A stretch of DNA of 26,537 nt from Candidatus Nealsoniibacteriota bacterium. Lineage in GTDB: Bacteria; Patescibacteriota; Minisyncoccia; Minisyncoccales; CSSED10-335. A program made the translations under genes and the position numbers. The stretch is taken from assembly GCA_003557585.1 (NCBI GenBank), contig PWOE01000119.1:1-26537 (forward strand), read 5' to 3'. Each line of letters begins with the position of its first letter. Position 1 is the first letter of the stretch. Below the pieces are notes generated by a model. It saw nothing but the letters and a program-made list of their open reading frames with translations, was not told where the DNA came from and did no database searches. Shown here piece by piece: positions 1 to 5,584 of this stretch.

Positions 1-1
1 G

Positions 2-34
2 CTGGTGTCGATTAATCTGCGTGATGACGAATGA
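2..34 (+). CDS. possible 3' end of an upstream gene (partial)
   Basis: Frame 2 of the first bases is open from the window edge and reads LVSINLRDDE before a TGA at 32-34. That stop overlaps the Shine-Dalgarno region of the next gene, a spacing typical of an operon. The other two forward frames are also briefly open (frame 1 stops at 13-15), so the choice of frame is a guess. No family can be recognised from ten residues. Confidence 0.3.
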   Translation: MVSINLRDDE

Positions 35-42
35 AAGGAGGA
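34..42 (+). promoter_or_regulatory. strong Shine-Dalgarno site that decides a TTG start
   Basis: AAAGGAGGA lies 6 bases before the TTG at 49-51, an ideal spacing. The in-frame ATG at 31-33 sits directly against this purine tract and has no upstream site of its own. The tract therefore favours TTG 49 as the true start. It is one of only a few near-perfect ribosome binding sites in the window. Confidence 0.7.
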
Positions 43-48
43 GTTTTA

Positions 49-303
49 TTGACTGCCAACACAAGAGAAGATGATTTGAAGTTGATTTTAATCGGTCACT
101 TGGTGGCTAATCAGATGAAGAATCCCTATGATTTCTTTGATGATGCAAAAATCGAAGAGATCGCCAATAAGCTCGCTGATGCATCCAAAAATTTTGGAAT
201 TCAGACATCACCAAGAGAAGTATCATCGTTGCTTGCGAAGGCAAGGGAGAGAATTACAGATTTGCATCGAAAGAGGGTGGAAGAAGAGAAAAAAGGGATC
301 TAG
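49..303 (+). CDS. hypothetical small helical protein
   Basis: A protein of 84 residues from TTG 49 (90 if ATG 31 is used). I do not recognise a family. It is charged and predicted largely helical: a hydrophobic stretch LILIGHLVANQM near the N terminus, an acidic middle (FFDDAKIEEIANKLAD), and a Lys/Arg/Glu-rich tail ending RKRVEEEKKGI. There is no signal peptide, membrane segment or cysteine, so a small cytoplasmic protein is likely. The strong ribosome binding site suggests good expression. It is probably the last gene of an operon entering from the left, because a terminator hairpin follows 22 bases after its stop. Confidence 0.6.
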   Translation: MTANTREDDLKLILIGHLVANQMKNPYDFFDDAKIEEIANKLADASKNFGIQTSPREVSSLLAKARERITDLHRKRVEEEKKGI

Positions 304-325
304 AGTTATTCGCTCTTCTAAACTC

Positions 326-360
326 AAAGAGCTTGATTAATCAAGCTCTTTTTTCTTTTC
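326..360 (+). terminator. intrinsic terminator, overlapping the end of the minus-strand PHP gene
   Basis: A perfect 11-bp inverted repeat, AAAGAGCTTGA / TCAAGCTCTTT (326-336 and 341-351), with a TTAA loop is followed by a T-rich tract. It terminates the small plus-strand gene. The stop codon of the converging minus-strand gene (337-339) is the loop itself, so the 3' half of the stem encodes that protein's last residues (KELD). The minus-strand side has no clean T tract, so termination is probably stronger for the plus strand. Confidence 0.85.
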
Positions 361-1146
361 TTCTCTGAAATTGAATTTCACTCTTGAGAATCTTATATTA
401 TTCAATCGAAAAAAGTTTTTAGAAAAGACGATGTGAAATATCTTTCTTGATATCACCAGATTTAAAGATCTGGCGAATTTAATAAATCTAGGAAAGGCAT
501 ATCTGAAATAGAGGACTCTATCTCTGAATTCTTTTGACTCAGGCCTAATTAATATCTCAGATCTTGATAAAACTTCACGAAAATTATCTTTGTTTAGTCT
601 TTTATCAACGGCAACAGCAGCAAAGCCAATTTGACCCGACATGTGGGCGTCAGAGCCAGCAGTGAAAAAGAAGTCGATATCAGGGTGTTTCTTCTTTAAT
701 TCGAGAGCTGAATCTTTTAATTTGGGATAGTCAGCGGCATTAGCCGCTTCTATGCCATCAACTAGAGAGAGGGCCTTGCGCCTCTCTTGGTCATTTCTGT
801 TTTTGAGATAGCCGTGCTCCATTCTCAAAGGATGAGCCAAAACAGCGTAGCCGCCTTGTTTCTTTATCGATGAGACAGTCTTTTCAAGATTGAAGTTTCT
901 CGGGACGTCTTTAGTTGTGAAATAGGATAAGAGATGACTGCCATCATTTAAAGTTATCTCGTTGCCAGGAATAATTTGCAAGCCATCAATAGACTCTGCA
1001 CCAGAGTATCTTTTGTTGTGATCAGTTATGGCAATGCCATCTAAACCTCTTCTTTTGGCGAGCTTAACAATCTCTTTAATCTTTGCCGGAGAGTCTATAG
1101 AGGCTGATGTATGGCAATGCAAATCATAGAAGTATTTTTTTCGCAT
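337..1146 (-). CDS. PHP-domain metal-dependent phosphoesterase
   Basis: A 269-residue protein of the PHP superfamily, the fold shared with histidinol phosphatase and the trinuclear-metal phosphoesterases active on 3',5'-nucleotide bisphosphates. The family motifs occur in order: DLHCHTSAS (His10, His12), ITDHN (Asp42, His43), GNEIT (Glu63), LAHPLR near residue 100, and a late GSDAH. All metal-ligand motifs look intact, so an active hydrolase is likely, but the substrate cannot be named. After the PHP core (about 1-200) comes a basic, aromatic tail of about 65 residues (LYFRYAFPRFIKFARSLN) that may bind membrane or nucleic acid. The gene is single, divergent from lemA, and its promoter suggests a leaderless mRNA starting at ATG 1146. 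Confidence 0.85.
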   Translation of the reverse strand: MRKKYFYDLHCHTSASIDSPAKIKEIVKLAKRRGLDGIAITDHNKRYSGAESIDGLQIIPGNEITLNDGSHLLSYFTTKDVPRNFNLEKTVSSIKKQGGYAVLAHPLRMEHGYLKNRNDQERRKALSLVDGIEAANAADYPKLKDSALELKKKHPDIDFFFTAGSDAHMSGQIGFAAVAVDKRLNKDNFREVLSRSEILIRPESKEFRDRVLYFRYAFPRFIKFARSLNLVISRKIFHIVFSKNFFRLNNIRFSRVKFNFREEKKKELD

Positions 1147-1181
1147 AACTTCATCTTACTTTTAGATAAAGATTTTTGCAA
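1147..1181 (-). promoter_or_regulatory. promoter of the PHP gene, probably leaderless
   Basis: On the minus strand a -35-like TTGCAA (1181-1176), a 17-base spacer and a -10-like TAAGAT (1158-1153) lie so that the expected start point, about 7 bases past the -10, is the A of the ATG at 1146. No room remains for a ribosome binding site. This rests on motif spacing only. Confidence 0.5.
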
Positions 1182-1193
1182 CGAATTATTAAA

Positions 1194-1221
1194 TTGACAA
1201 TAGGCTGAGATAAAGTAAAAT
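1194..1221 (+). promoter_or_regulatory. sigma70-type promoter of lemA-htpX
   Basis: Consensus -35 TTGACA (1194-1199), a 16-base spacer and -10 TAAAAT (1216-1221). This predicts a start near 1228 and a short, A+T-rich 5' UTR of about 29 bases before the lemA ATG. It lies back to back with the PHP promoter in the only divergent intergenic region of the window. Confidence 0.65.
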
Positions 1222-1256
1222 TACTGATAGCATTATTAATATTAAGAAATAGATAT

Positions 1257-1814
1257 ATGTGGATAACAATAGGATTTGTTGTCGGTCTAATTATATTGTG
1301 GGTGGCTGCCACCTATAACAGATTGATTACTCTACGTAATCGTGCAGATGAAGCCTGGTCAGACATCGATGTCCAGCTCAAGAGGAGATATGATTTAATT
1401 CCTAATTTAGTCGAGACAGTTAAAGGATATGCTTCTCACGAAAAGAGTGTCTTTGAGAATGTTACCAAGGCAAGAACAGCGGCCATGACAGCAGAAGAAT
1501 CAGGCGATCCCAAGGAAGTTGGTGCAGCGGAAAATGCCTTGACAGGAACTCTTAAGACTCTTTTTGCAGTTGCTGAGAATTACCCAGACCTTAAGGCTTC
1601 TCAAAACTTTTCTGAATTGCAAGCTGAATTAAGAGACACTGAAGACAAGATTCAGGCATCAAGAAGATTCTTTAATAGTAATATTAGAGAGATTAATATT
1701 AAGATCCAGAAATTTCCTTCGAATATTATTGCTGGAATCTTCAATTTCAAGAAGAGAGATTTTTTTGAAATTGAGAATCCTCAAGAAAGAGACCCAGTTA
1801 AGGTCAGCTTTTAA
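1257..1814 (+). CDS. lemA: LemA family membrane-anchored protein
   Basis: A 185-residue protein, the usual LemA length. One N-terminal membrane helix (about residues 2-20) is followed by the family signature around RNRADEAWSDIDVQLKRR, then YDLIPNLVETVKGYASHE, then a long helical bundle ending in a tail rich in NFKKRDFFEIE. LemA proteins have a short exposed N terminus, one helix and a cytoplasmic helical domain. Their biochemical role is unclear, but they are very often encoded beside the HtpX protease, as here. It is the first gene of a three-gene cluster with htpX starting 14 bases downstream. No strong ribosome binding site precedes ATG 1257, but the family start fits exactly. Confidence 0.93.
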   Translation: MWITIGFVVGLIILWVAATYNRLITLRNRADEAWSDIDVQLKRRYDLIPNLVETVKGYASHEKSVFENVTKARTAAMTAEESGDPKEVGAAENALTGTLKTLFAVAENYPDLKASQNFSELQAELRDTEDKIQASRRFFNSNIREINIKIQKFPSNIIAGIFNFKKRDFFEIENPQERDPVKVSF

Positions 1815-1828
1815 GGAACGTTTAAATT

Positions 1829-2713
1829 ATGAGTAATCTTTACTCTCAAGCTGAATCAAATGTCAGAAAGACTTGGATTTACCTTTTCTTTCTTGGACTA
1901 TTAATCTTTGCTGTTGGTGCAGTGATCTCTTTCTTTTTTGGTAATTACAATATTCTTTGGCTAGCTCTCTTTGTAGCAATCATCGTTAATATCTTTTCTT
2001 ATTGGCATTCAGATAAGATTGTTTTGAATTTGAGTAAAGCTAAAAAGATTGAGAAGAAAGATAATCCTGAGCTTTACAGAATTGTTGAAAATCTGTCTAT
2101 CACAGCTGGTCTGCCGATGCCTAAAGTCTATATCATTGAATCAGAGCAACCAAACGCTTTCGCAACCGGTAGGAATCCAGAACATGGAGTGGTCGTTGTT
2201 ACTAGAGGACTTTTAGATAAGCTAGAAAGAGTCGAGATAGAGGCCGTTATTGCTCATGAGTTGGCTCATATCGGCAACAGAGATGTTTTGCTATCAACCG
2301 TGGTCGTTGTCTTGGTTGGTATGGTTATCTTGATGACTGAAGGCTTCTTTAGAATAAGCGCTTACAGAGGAAGTGCCTTAGCAAGAATCCTGATGATAAT
2401 AATCTCTTTACTCTTGATGCTGGTTGCTCAGCTCTTAGCCAAGATGATGAAAGCCGCCATCTCAAGAAAGAGAGAATTCTTGGCAGATGCCTCGGGGGTT
2501 CTTTTAACCAGATATCCTCAAGGATTAGCAAGAGCCTTAGAGAAGATCAGCCAAGATCCGGCGCCCATGAAGTCAGCTAGTGAGGCGACTTCACACCTAT
2601 ATATCGTTAGTCCATTTAAAGGCAAAGAAGTTAATTCTAAATTTCATAAGCTTTTTGCGACCCACCCACCAATTCAAGATAGAATTGCTAAATTAAAAGA
2701 GATGAGTTTTTAA
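1829..2713 (+). CDS. htpX: HtpX-like membrane zinc metalloprotease (M48)
   Basis: A 294-residue M48 peptidase. It has two N-terminal membrane helices (about 15-60), then the zinc motif HELAH (His143, Glu144, His147) inside VIAHELAHIGNRD, two more membrane helices (about 152-172 and 183-206), and the third-ligand region REFLADASGV, whose Glu is the expected zinc ligand. The C-terminal THPP motif (FATHPPIQDRIAKL) is also typical. HtpX degrades damaged or misfolded membrane proteins, working with FtsH in E. coli. The length matches the family and all catalytic residues are present. The gene lies between lemA and a zinc-ribbon gene with gaps of 14 and 13 bases, so it is co-transcribed from the promoter at 1194. 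Confidence 0.95.
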   Translation: MSNLYSQAESNVRKTWIYLFFLGLLIFAVGAVISFFFGNYNILWLALFVAIIVNIFSYWHSDKIVLNLSKAKKIEKKDNPELYRIVENLSITAGLPMPKVYIIESEQPNAFATGRNPEHGVVVVTRGLLDKLERVEIEAVIAHELAHIGNRDVLLSTVVVVLVGMVILMTEGFFRISAYRGSALARILMIIISLLLMLVAQLLAKMMKAAISRKREFLADASGVLLTRYPQGLARALEKISQDPAPMKSASEATSHLYIVSPFKGKEVNSKFHKLFATHPPIQDRIAKLKEMSF

Positions 2714-2726
2714 TTAAGATAAAAAG

Positions 2727-3257
2727 ATGATTTGCTTTACTTGCAAAGAAGAATTAAAAAAAGCGACCTTTTATGACATTGAGGTCGATTATTGCCCTAA
2801 GTGCTTTGGCCTCTGGTTCGAGGAAGATGAACTTAGATTAGCTAAAGACAAAAAGGATGATAATCTTAAATGGCTTGATATAGATCTTTGGAAAGACAAG
2901 AGAAGATTCAAGATTGCCCGAGGCAAGAAGATCTGTCCTGAATGCCGTTTACCTCTCTATGAGGTCGATTATGGTGATTCCAAAATTAAAGTTGATCTAT
3001 GTAATATATGCAAAGGCGTTTGGCTTGATAGAGGAGAGTTCAAAGCGATTATGGAATACTTGAAAGAGAAGGCCGATTCTGAAATTCTGAATAATTATGC
3101 TAAGAACTTAGCAGAAGAGACTTTGGAGATCTTTATTGGACCAGAGACAATTAGAAGTGAAATAGAGGATTTTGTAACTATTCTTAGGCTTTTTAAATAC
3201 AAGTTTGCTACTCAGCATCCCAAGATATCTCAAATAATATCGGGGTTGCCTAAATAA
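2727..3257 (+). CDS. protein with two TFIIB-like zinc ribbons
   Basis: A 176-residue protein with two copies of the bacterial zf-TFIIB module. The first has Cys3-x2-Cys6 and Cys23-x2-Cys26 followed by GLWFEEDEL. The second has Cys70-x2-Cys73 and Cys92-x2-Cys95 followed by GVWLDRGEF. Each half carries the aromatic-acidic tail (G-x-W-x-x-x-x-E) characteristic of the family. The last 70 residues are helical with no recognised motif. No membrane segment is visible. The function of these ribbons in bacteria is not settled. The location directly behind htpX suggests a role in the same membrane-protein quality-control process, which is inference from context. Two intact zinc sites make a structural role certain enough. 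Confidence 0.85.
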   Translation: MICFTCKEELKKATFYDIEVDYCPKCFGLWFEEDELRLAKDKKDDNLKWLDIDLWKDKRRFKIARGKKICPECRLPLYEVDYGDSKIKVDLCNICKGVWLDRGEFKAIMEYLKEKADSEILNNYAKNLAEETLEIFIGPETIRSEIEDFVTILRLFKYKFATQHPKISQIISGLPK

Positions 3258-3277
3258 GCTGAAATAAGTCATAATAC

Positions 3278-3361
3278 GGAGGAGTCGGATAGCGGCCTAT
3301 TCCACACGCTTGGAAAGCGTGCGAGTGCAAACTCACGTGGGTTCGAATCCCACCTCCTCCG
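3278..3361 (+). tRNA. tRNA-Ser (anticodon GGA)
   Basis: A full cloverleaf of 84 bases can be drawn. The acceptor stem is GGAGGAG/CTCCTCC and the D stem GGA/TCC (3287-3289, 3301-3303). The anticodon stem is CACGC/GCGTG with loop TTGGAAA (anticodon 3312-3314). A long variable arm GAGT/ACTC is typical of class II serine tRNAs. The T arm is GTGGG-TTCGAAT-CCCAC, followed by discriminator G at 3361. The next bases are CAT, so CCA is not encoded and must be added enzymatically. The anticodon reads UCC and UCU. It lies between the zinc-ribbon gene and pyrB, 21 bases upstream of the latter, on the same strand. Confidence 0.97.
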
Positions 3362-3382
3362 CATATAAAGAGACTGATAATT

Positions 3383-4306
3383 ATGGATATAAAACACGTA
3401 TTAAATACCAAGCAATTTTTAAATGAGGACCTTTTAGTCGATATCTTCAAGAAGGCTGACACATTCGAGAAACAAGACAGAGAAAATAGTGTTCCTAAAG
3501 TATTAGATGGTAAAGTTTTAGCCTGCATCTTTTATGAACCGAGTACCAGAACTCGGCTTTCTTTTGAGTCAGCGATGCTTAAGCTGGGCGGCGGAGTTAT
3601 CTCAACTGAAAGTGCTGGCTACTTTTCTTCAGCGATTAAAGGAGAGACTCTAGAGGATAGCATAAAGGTTATTGCCGATTATTCTGATGCAATTGTTTTA
3701 CGTCATCCAGAGATCAAGTCGGCTGAAAGAGCGGCTCAAGTTTCGTCAGTGCCGATTATTAATGCTGGTGATGGTGGCGAAGAGCATCCAACTCAGGCTC
3801 TCTTGGATCTATACACAATCAGAAAAGAGATAGGCCGAACTGATAATATAAAAGTTGCTTTAGTTGGTGATCTTCTTCATGGAAGGACGATCCATTCCCT
3901 GGTATACCTCTTAGCTATGAAAGAAAATGTCGAGATATTCTTTGTCTCTCCGAAAGAGCTTGAGATACCAGAGAGTTACAAAGAGTTCTTGAAGAGCAAG
4001 AATATAAAGTTTTCTGAATTCAGTGATTTATCTCAAGTGGTTTCTCAAGCCGACATCTTGTATATGACACGAATTCAACAAGAAAGATTTTCAGACAAGA
4101 AGATTTACGAAAAGGTTAAAGATTGCTTTGTTCTGACTAAAGATATGTTGTCTGAGCTCAAAAAAGAGGCAAGGATAATGCATCCATTGCCAAGAGTTAA
4201 AGAGATTGGTCCAGAAATTGATAAAGACGAAAGAGCCGCTTATTTCCGCCAAGCTAGAAATGGCCTTTATCTCAGAATGGCATTATTAAGTTTTCTTTTG
4301 GAGTGA
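3383..4306 (+). CDS. pyrB: aspartate carbamoyltransferase, catalytic chain
   Basis: A 307-residue carbamoyltransferase, the normal PyrB length. It joins carbamoyl phosphate to aspartate, the first committed step of pyrimidine synthesis. The carbamoyl-phosphate motif STRTR is at residues 54-58. The Ser/Lys loop characteristic of aspartate (not ornithine) carbamoyltransferase is SSAIKGETLED with Lys86. HPTQ starts at residue 135. The late HPLPR and the closing YFRQARNGLYLRMALL are diagnostic. No pyrI regulatory subunit follows, so an unregulated trimer is likely. No other pyrimidine gene is in the window. Translation of the next gene may be coupled: the TGA stop lies 1-37 bases before it, depending on the start used. 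Confidence 0.93.
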   Translation: MDIKHVLNTKQFLNEDLLVDIFKKADTFEKQDRENSVPKVLDGKVLACIFYEPSTRTRLSFESAMLKLGGGVISTESAGYFSSAIKGETLEDSIKVIADYSDAIVLRHPEIKSAERAAQVSSVPIINAGDGGEEHPTQALLDLYTIRKEIGRTDNIKVALVGDLLHGRTIHSLVYLLAMKENVEIFFVSPKELEIPESYKEFLKSKNIKFSEFSDLSQVVSQADILYMTRIQQERFSDKKIYEKVKDCFVLTKDMLSELKKEARIMHPLPRVKEIGPEIDKDERAAYFRQARNGLYLRMALLSFLLE

Positions 4307-4343
4307 GATGATAGATCATTCAACAATTGACAGGGGAATTAAT

Positions 4344-4781
4344 ATGAGAATTTTTTTGGCAATCGGCTTTGTCATTGTCTTTGCCAGCATTTTTCTCTTC
4401 CTTTATCTTATGGGGCAGAAGCAAGAAGCAGTTGTAAGTTTCAATGGAGTCTCTTTTGAAGTTGAGATTGTTGAAACAAAAAGTGATAGGATAAGGGGCT
4501 TGTCCGGCAAAAGAGAGATTGATGACAGTCAAGGCTTGATTCTTAAATTTGATAGAGAAGATTTTCATGGTATATGGATGAGGAATATGCTTTTTGATAT
4601 CGATATCATCTGGCTCAGCAGTGACTTGATAGTTGTAGATATCAAGGAAGAGGCATCCAAGAAGAGTTATCCAGAGACTTTTTATCCTCAAGAAAAAGCT
4701 CTCTATGTCTTGGAAATCAATGCTGGCTTAGCTCAAGAGAAAGGAATCGTTGTCGGTAGCAAAGCGGAAATGGGGAGATAG
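4344..4781 (+). CDS. DUF192 family protein with N-terminal membrane anchor
   Basis: I choose ATG 4344 (145 residues). AGGGGA at 4332-4337 gives a 6-base spacing, and the protein then opens directly with the hydrophobic signal segment RIFLAIGFVIVFASIFLFLYL. The in-frame ATG 4308 (157 residues) also has GGAG close by and cannot be excluded. The DUF192 signatures are present: RIRGLSGK, then GIWMRNMLFDIDIIWL, IVVDIKEEA, and the closing YVLEINAGLAQEKGIVVG. The family is a small beta-rich, probably extracytoplasmic domain of unknown biochemical role, widespread in bacteria and archaea. The segment may be an uncleaved anchor, since no lipobox cysteine follows it. Confidence 0.85.
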   Translation: MRIFLAIGFVIVFASIFLFLYLMGQKQEAVVSFNGVSFEVEIVETKSDRIRGLSGKREIDDSQGLILKFDREDFHGIWMRNMLFDIDIIWLSSDLIVVDIKEEASKKSYPETFYPQEKALYVLEINAGLAQEKGIVVGSKAEMGR

Positions 4782-4801
4782 TTTAAAAAGAAGTCGATTA
4801 A

Positions 4802-4810
4802 TGCTATAAA
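4802..4810 (+). promoter_or_regulatory. possible extended -10 promoter before the PD-(D/E)XK gene
   Basis: TGCTATAAA combines an upstream TG with a TATAAA -10 (4805-4810). The expected start point (about 4817) is only a few bases before ATG 4821, giving a leaderless or nearly leaderless mRNA. The -35 region (TTTAAA at 4782) is poor. The TGCTATAA core matches the V-ATPase promoter at 11892. Confidence 0.4.
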
Positions 4811-4820
4811 AGATAAAGAG

Positions 4821-5573
4821 ATGTCTAAATACTACAACCCAAAAAGATCAAGCGTTTACAATCCTGAAGCTAAGGAGCCTTTTCGTTTAAGTCGTAGCAA
4901 GATCGATCTTTTTCTCAATTGTCCCAGATGTTTTTATCTAGACAGAAGGCTTGGCGTGGGACAGCCTCCAGGTTATCCATTTTCGCTCAACTCAGCGATA
5001 GACTTTCTTTTAAAGAAAGAGTTTGATCTTCATAGAGCTCAAGAGACAGCGCATCCTTTAATGGAGAAATATGGAATTGACGCTTTGCCTTTTCAGCATG
5101 AAAAGATGGATGAATGGCGAGATGCTTTAAGAAGGGGTATTACTCATCTTCATCAACCGACCAATTTTTTAATTACTGGCGGCATTGATGATCGTTGGGT
5201 TAATAGAGATGGTGAATTAATAATCGTTGATTACAAGGCGACCTCTAAAAGTGGAGAGGTCAATATAGATGCTGATTGGCAGATTGCTTACAAGAGACAG
5301 ATGGAGGTTTATCAATGGCTTTTCAGGAAGAATGATTTCAAAGTTTCTGACACTGGTTATTTCGTCTACTGCAATGGTGACACTGACAAAGAAGCTTTTG
5401 ACGGCAAGCTTGAATTTGATGTCAAGATAATTCCCTATAAAGGGGATGCTTCTTGGGTGGATCAAGTCGTAATCAAAGCTTATGAATGTCTGCAGTCCGA
5501 AGAGATTCCTCCCTCAGGAGAGGATTGTGATTTCTGTAAATACCGTGAAGCAGCTAAAGAAGTTGAGGGCTAG
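4821..5573 (+). CDS. PD-(D/E)XK nuclease-superfamily protein (Cas4/RecB-like) with CxxC pairs
   Basis: A 250-residue single-domain protein. The N terminus reads LSRSKIDLFLNCPRCFYL, the RecB/Cas4/AddB pattern with Cys34 and Cys37. The core has ITGGIDDRWV, then ELIIVDYKATS (the D-x-K catalytic strand), and QMEVYQWLF, the glutamine-tyrosine helix typical of this branch. The C terminus has EDCDFCKYR (Cys236, Cys239). Two N-terminal plus two C-terminal cysteines could hold an iron-sulfur cluster or zinc, staple-like as in AddB and Cas4, though those have one plus three. A DNA exonuclease or repair role is expected from the family; the partner is unknown. There is no CRISPR array, Cas1/Cas2 or helicase nearby, so it is not a cas4 by context. 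Its start has no ribosome binding site. Confidence 0.8.
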   Translation: MSKYYNPKRSSVYNPEAKEPFRLSRSKIDLFLNCPRCFYLDRRLGVGQPPGYPFSLNSAIDFLLKKEFDLHRAQETAHPLMEKYGIDALPFQHEKMDEWRDALRRGITHLHQPTNFLITGGIDDRWVNRDGELIIVDYKATSKSGEVNIDADWQIAYKRQMEVYQWLFRKNDFKVSDTGYFVYCNGDTDKEAFDGKLEFDVKIIPYKGDASWVDQVVIKAYECLQSEEIPPSGEDCDFCKYREAAKEVEG

Positions 5574-5584
5574 TTTTAATAAAG

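Noticed and set aside
3246..3275. Promoter TTGCCT-18-CATAAT for the tRNA
   Set aside because: The -10 would end only 2 bases before the mature tRNA, placing the start point inside it.
3250..3528. 92-residue minus-strand reading frame containing GGGGIRTHVSLHSHAF
   Set aside because: This is the antisense translation of the tRNA-Ser and the start of pyrB, a familiar artefact, not a gene.
3383..4306. Ornithine carbamoyltransferase (argF)
   Set aside because: The SSAIKGE loop and the C-terminal NGLYLRMALL belong to aspartate carbamoyltransferase; the ornithine-binding SMG-type motif is absent.
4821..5573. Cas4 of a CRISPR system
   Set aside because: No repeats and no cas1 or cas2 in the window; the cysteine spacing also differs from Cas4.
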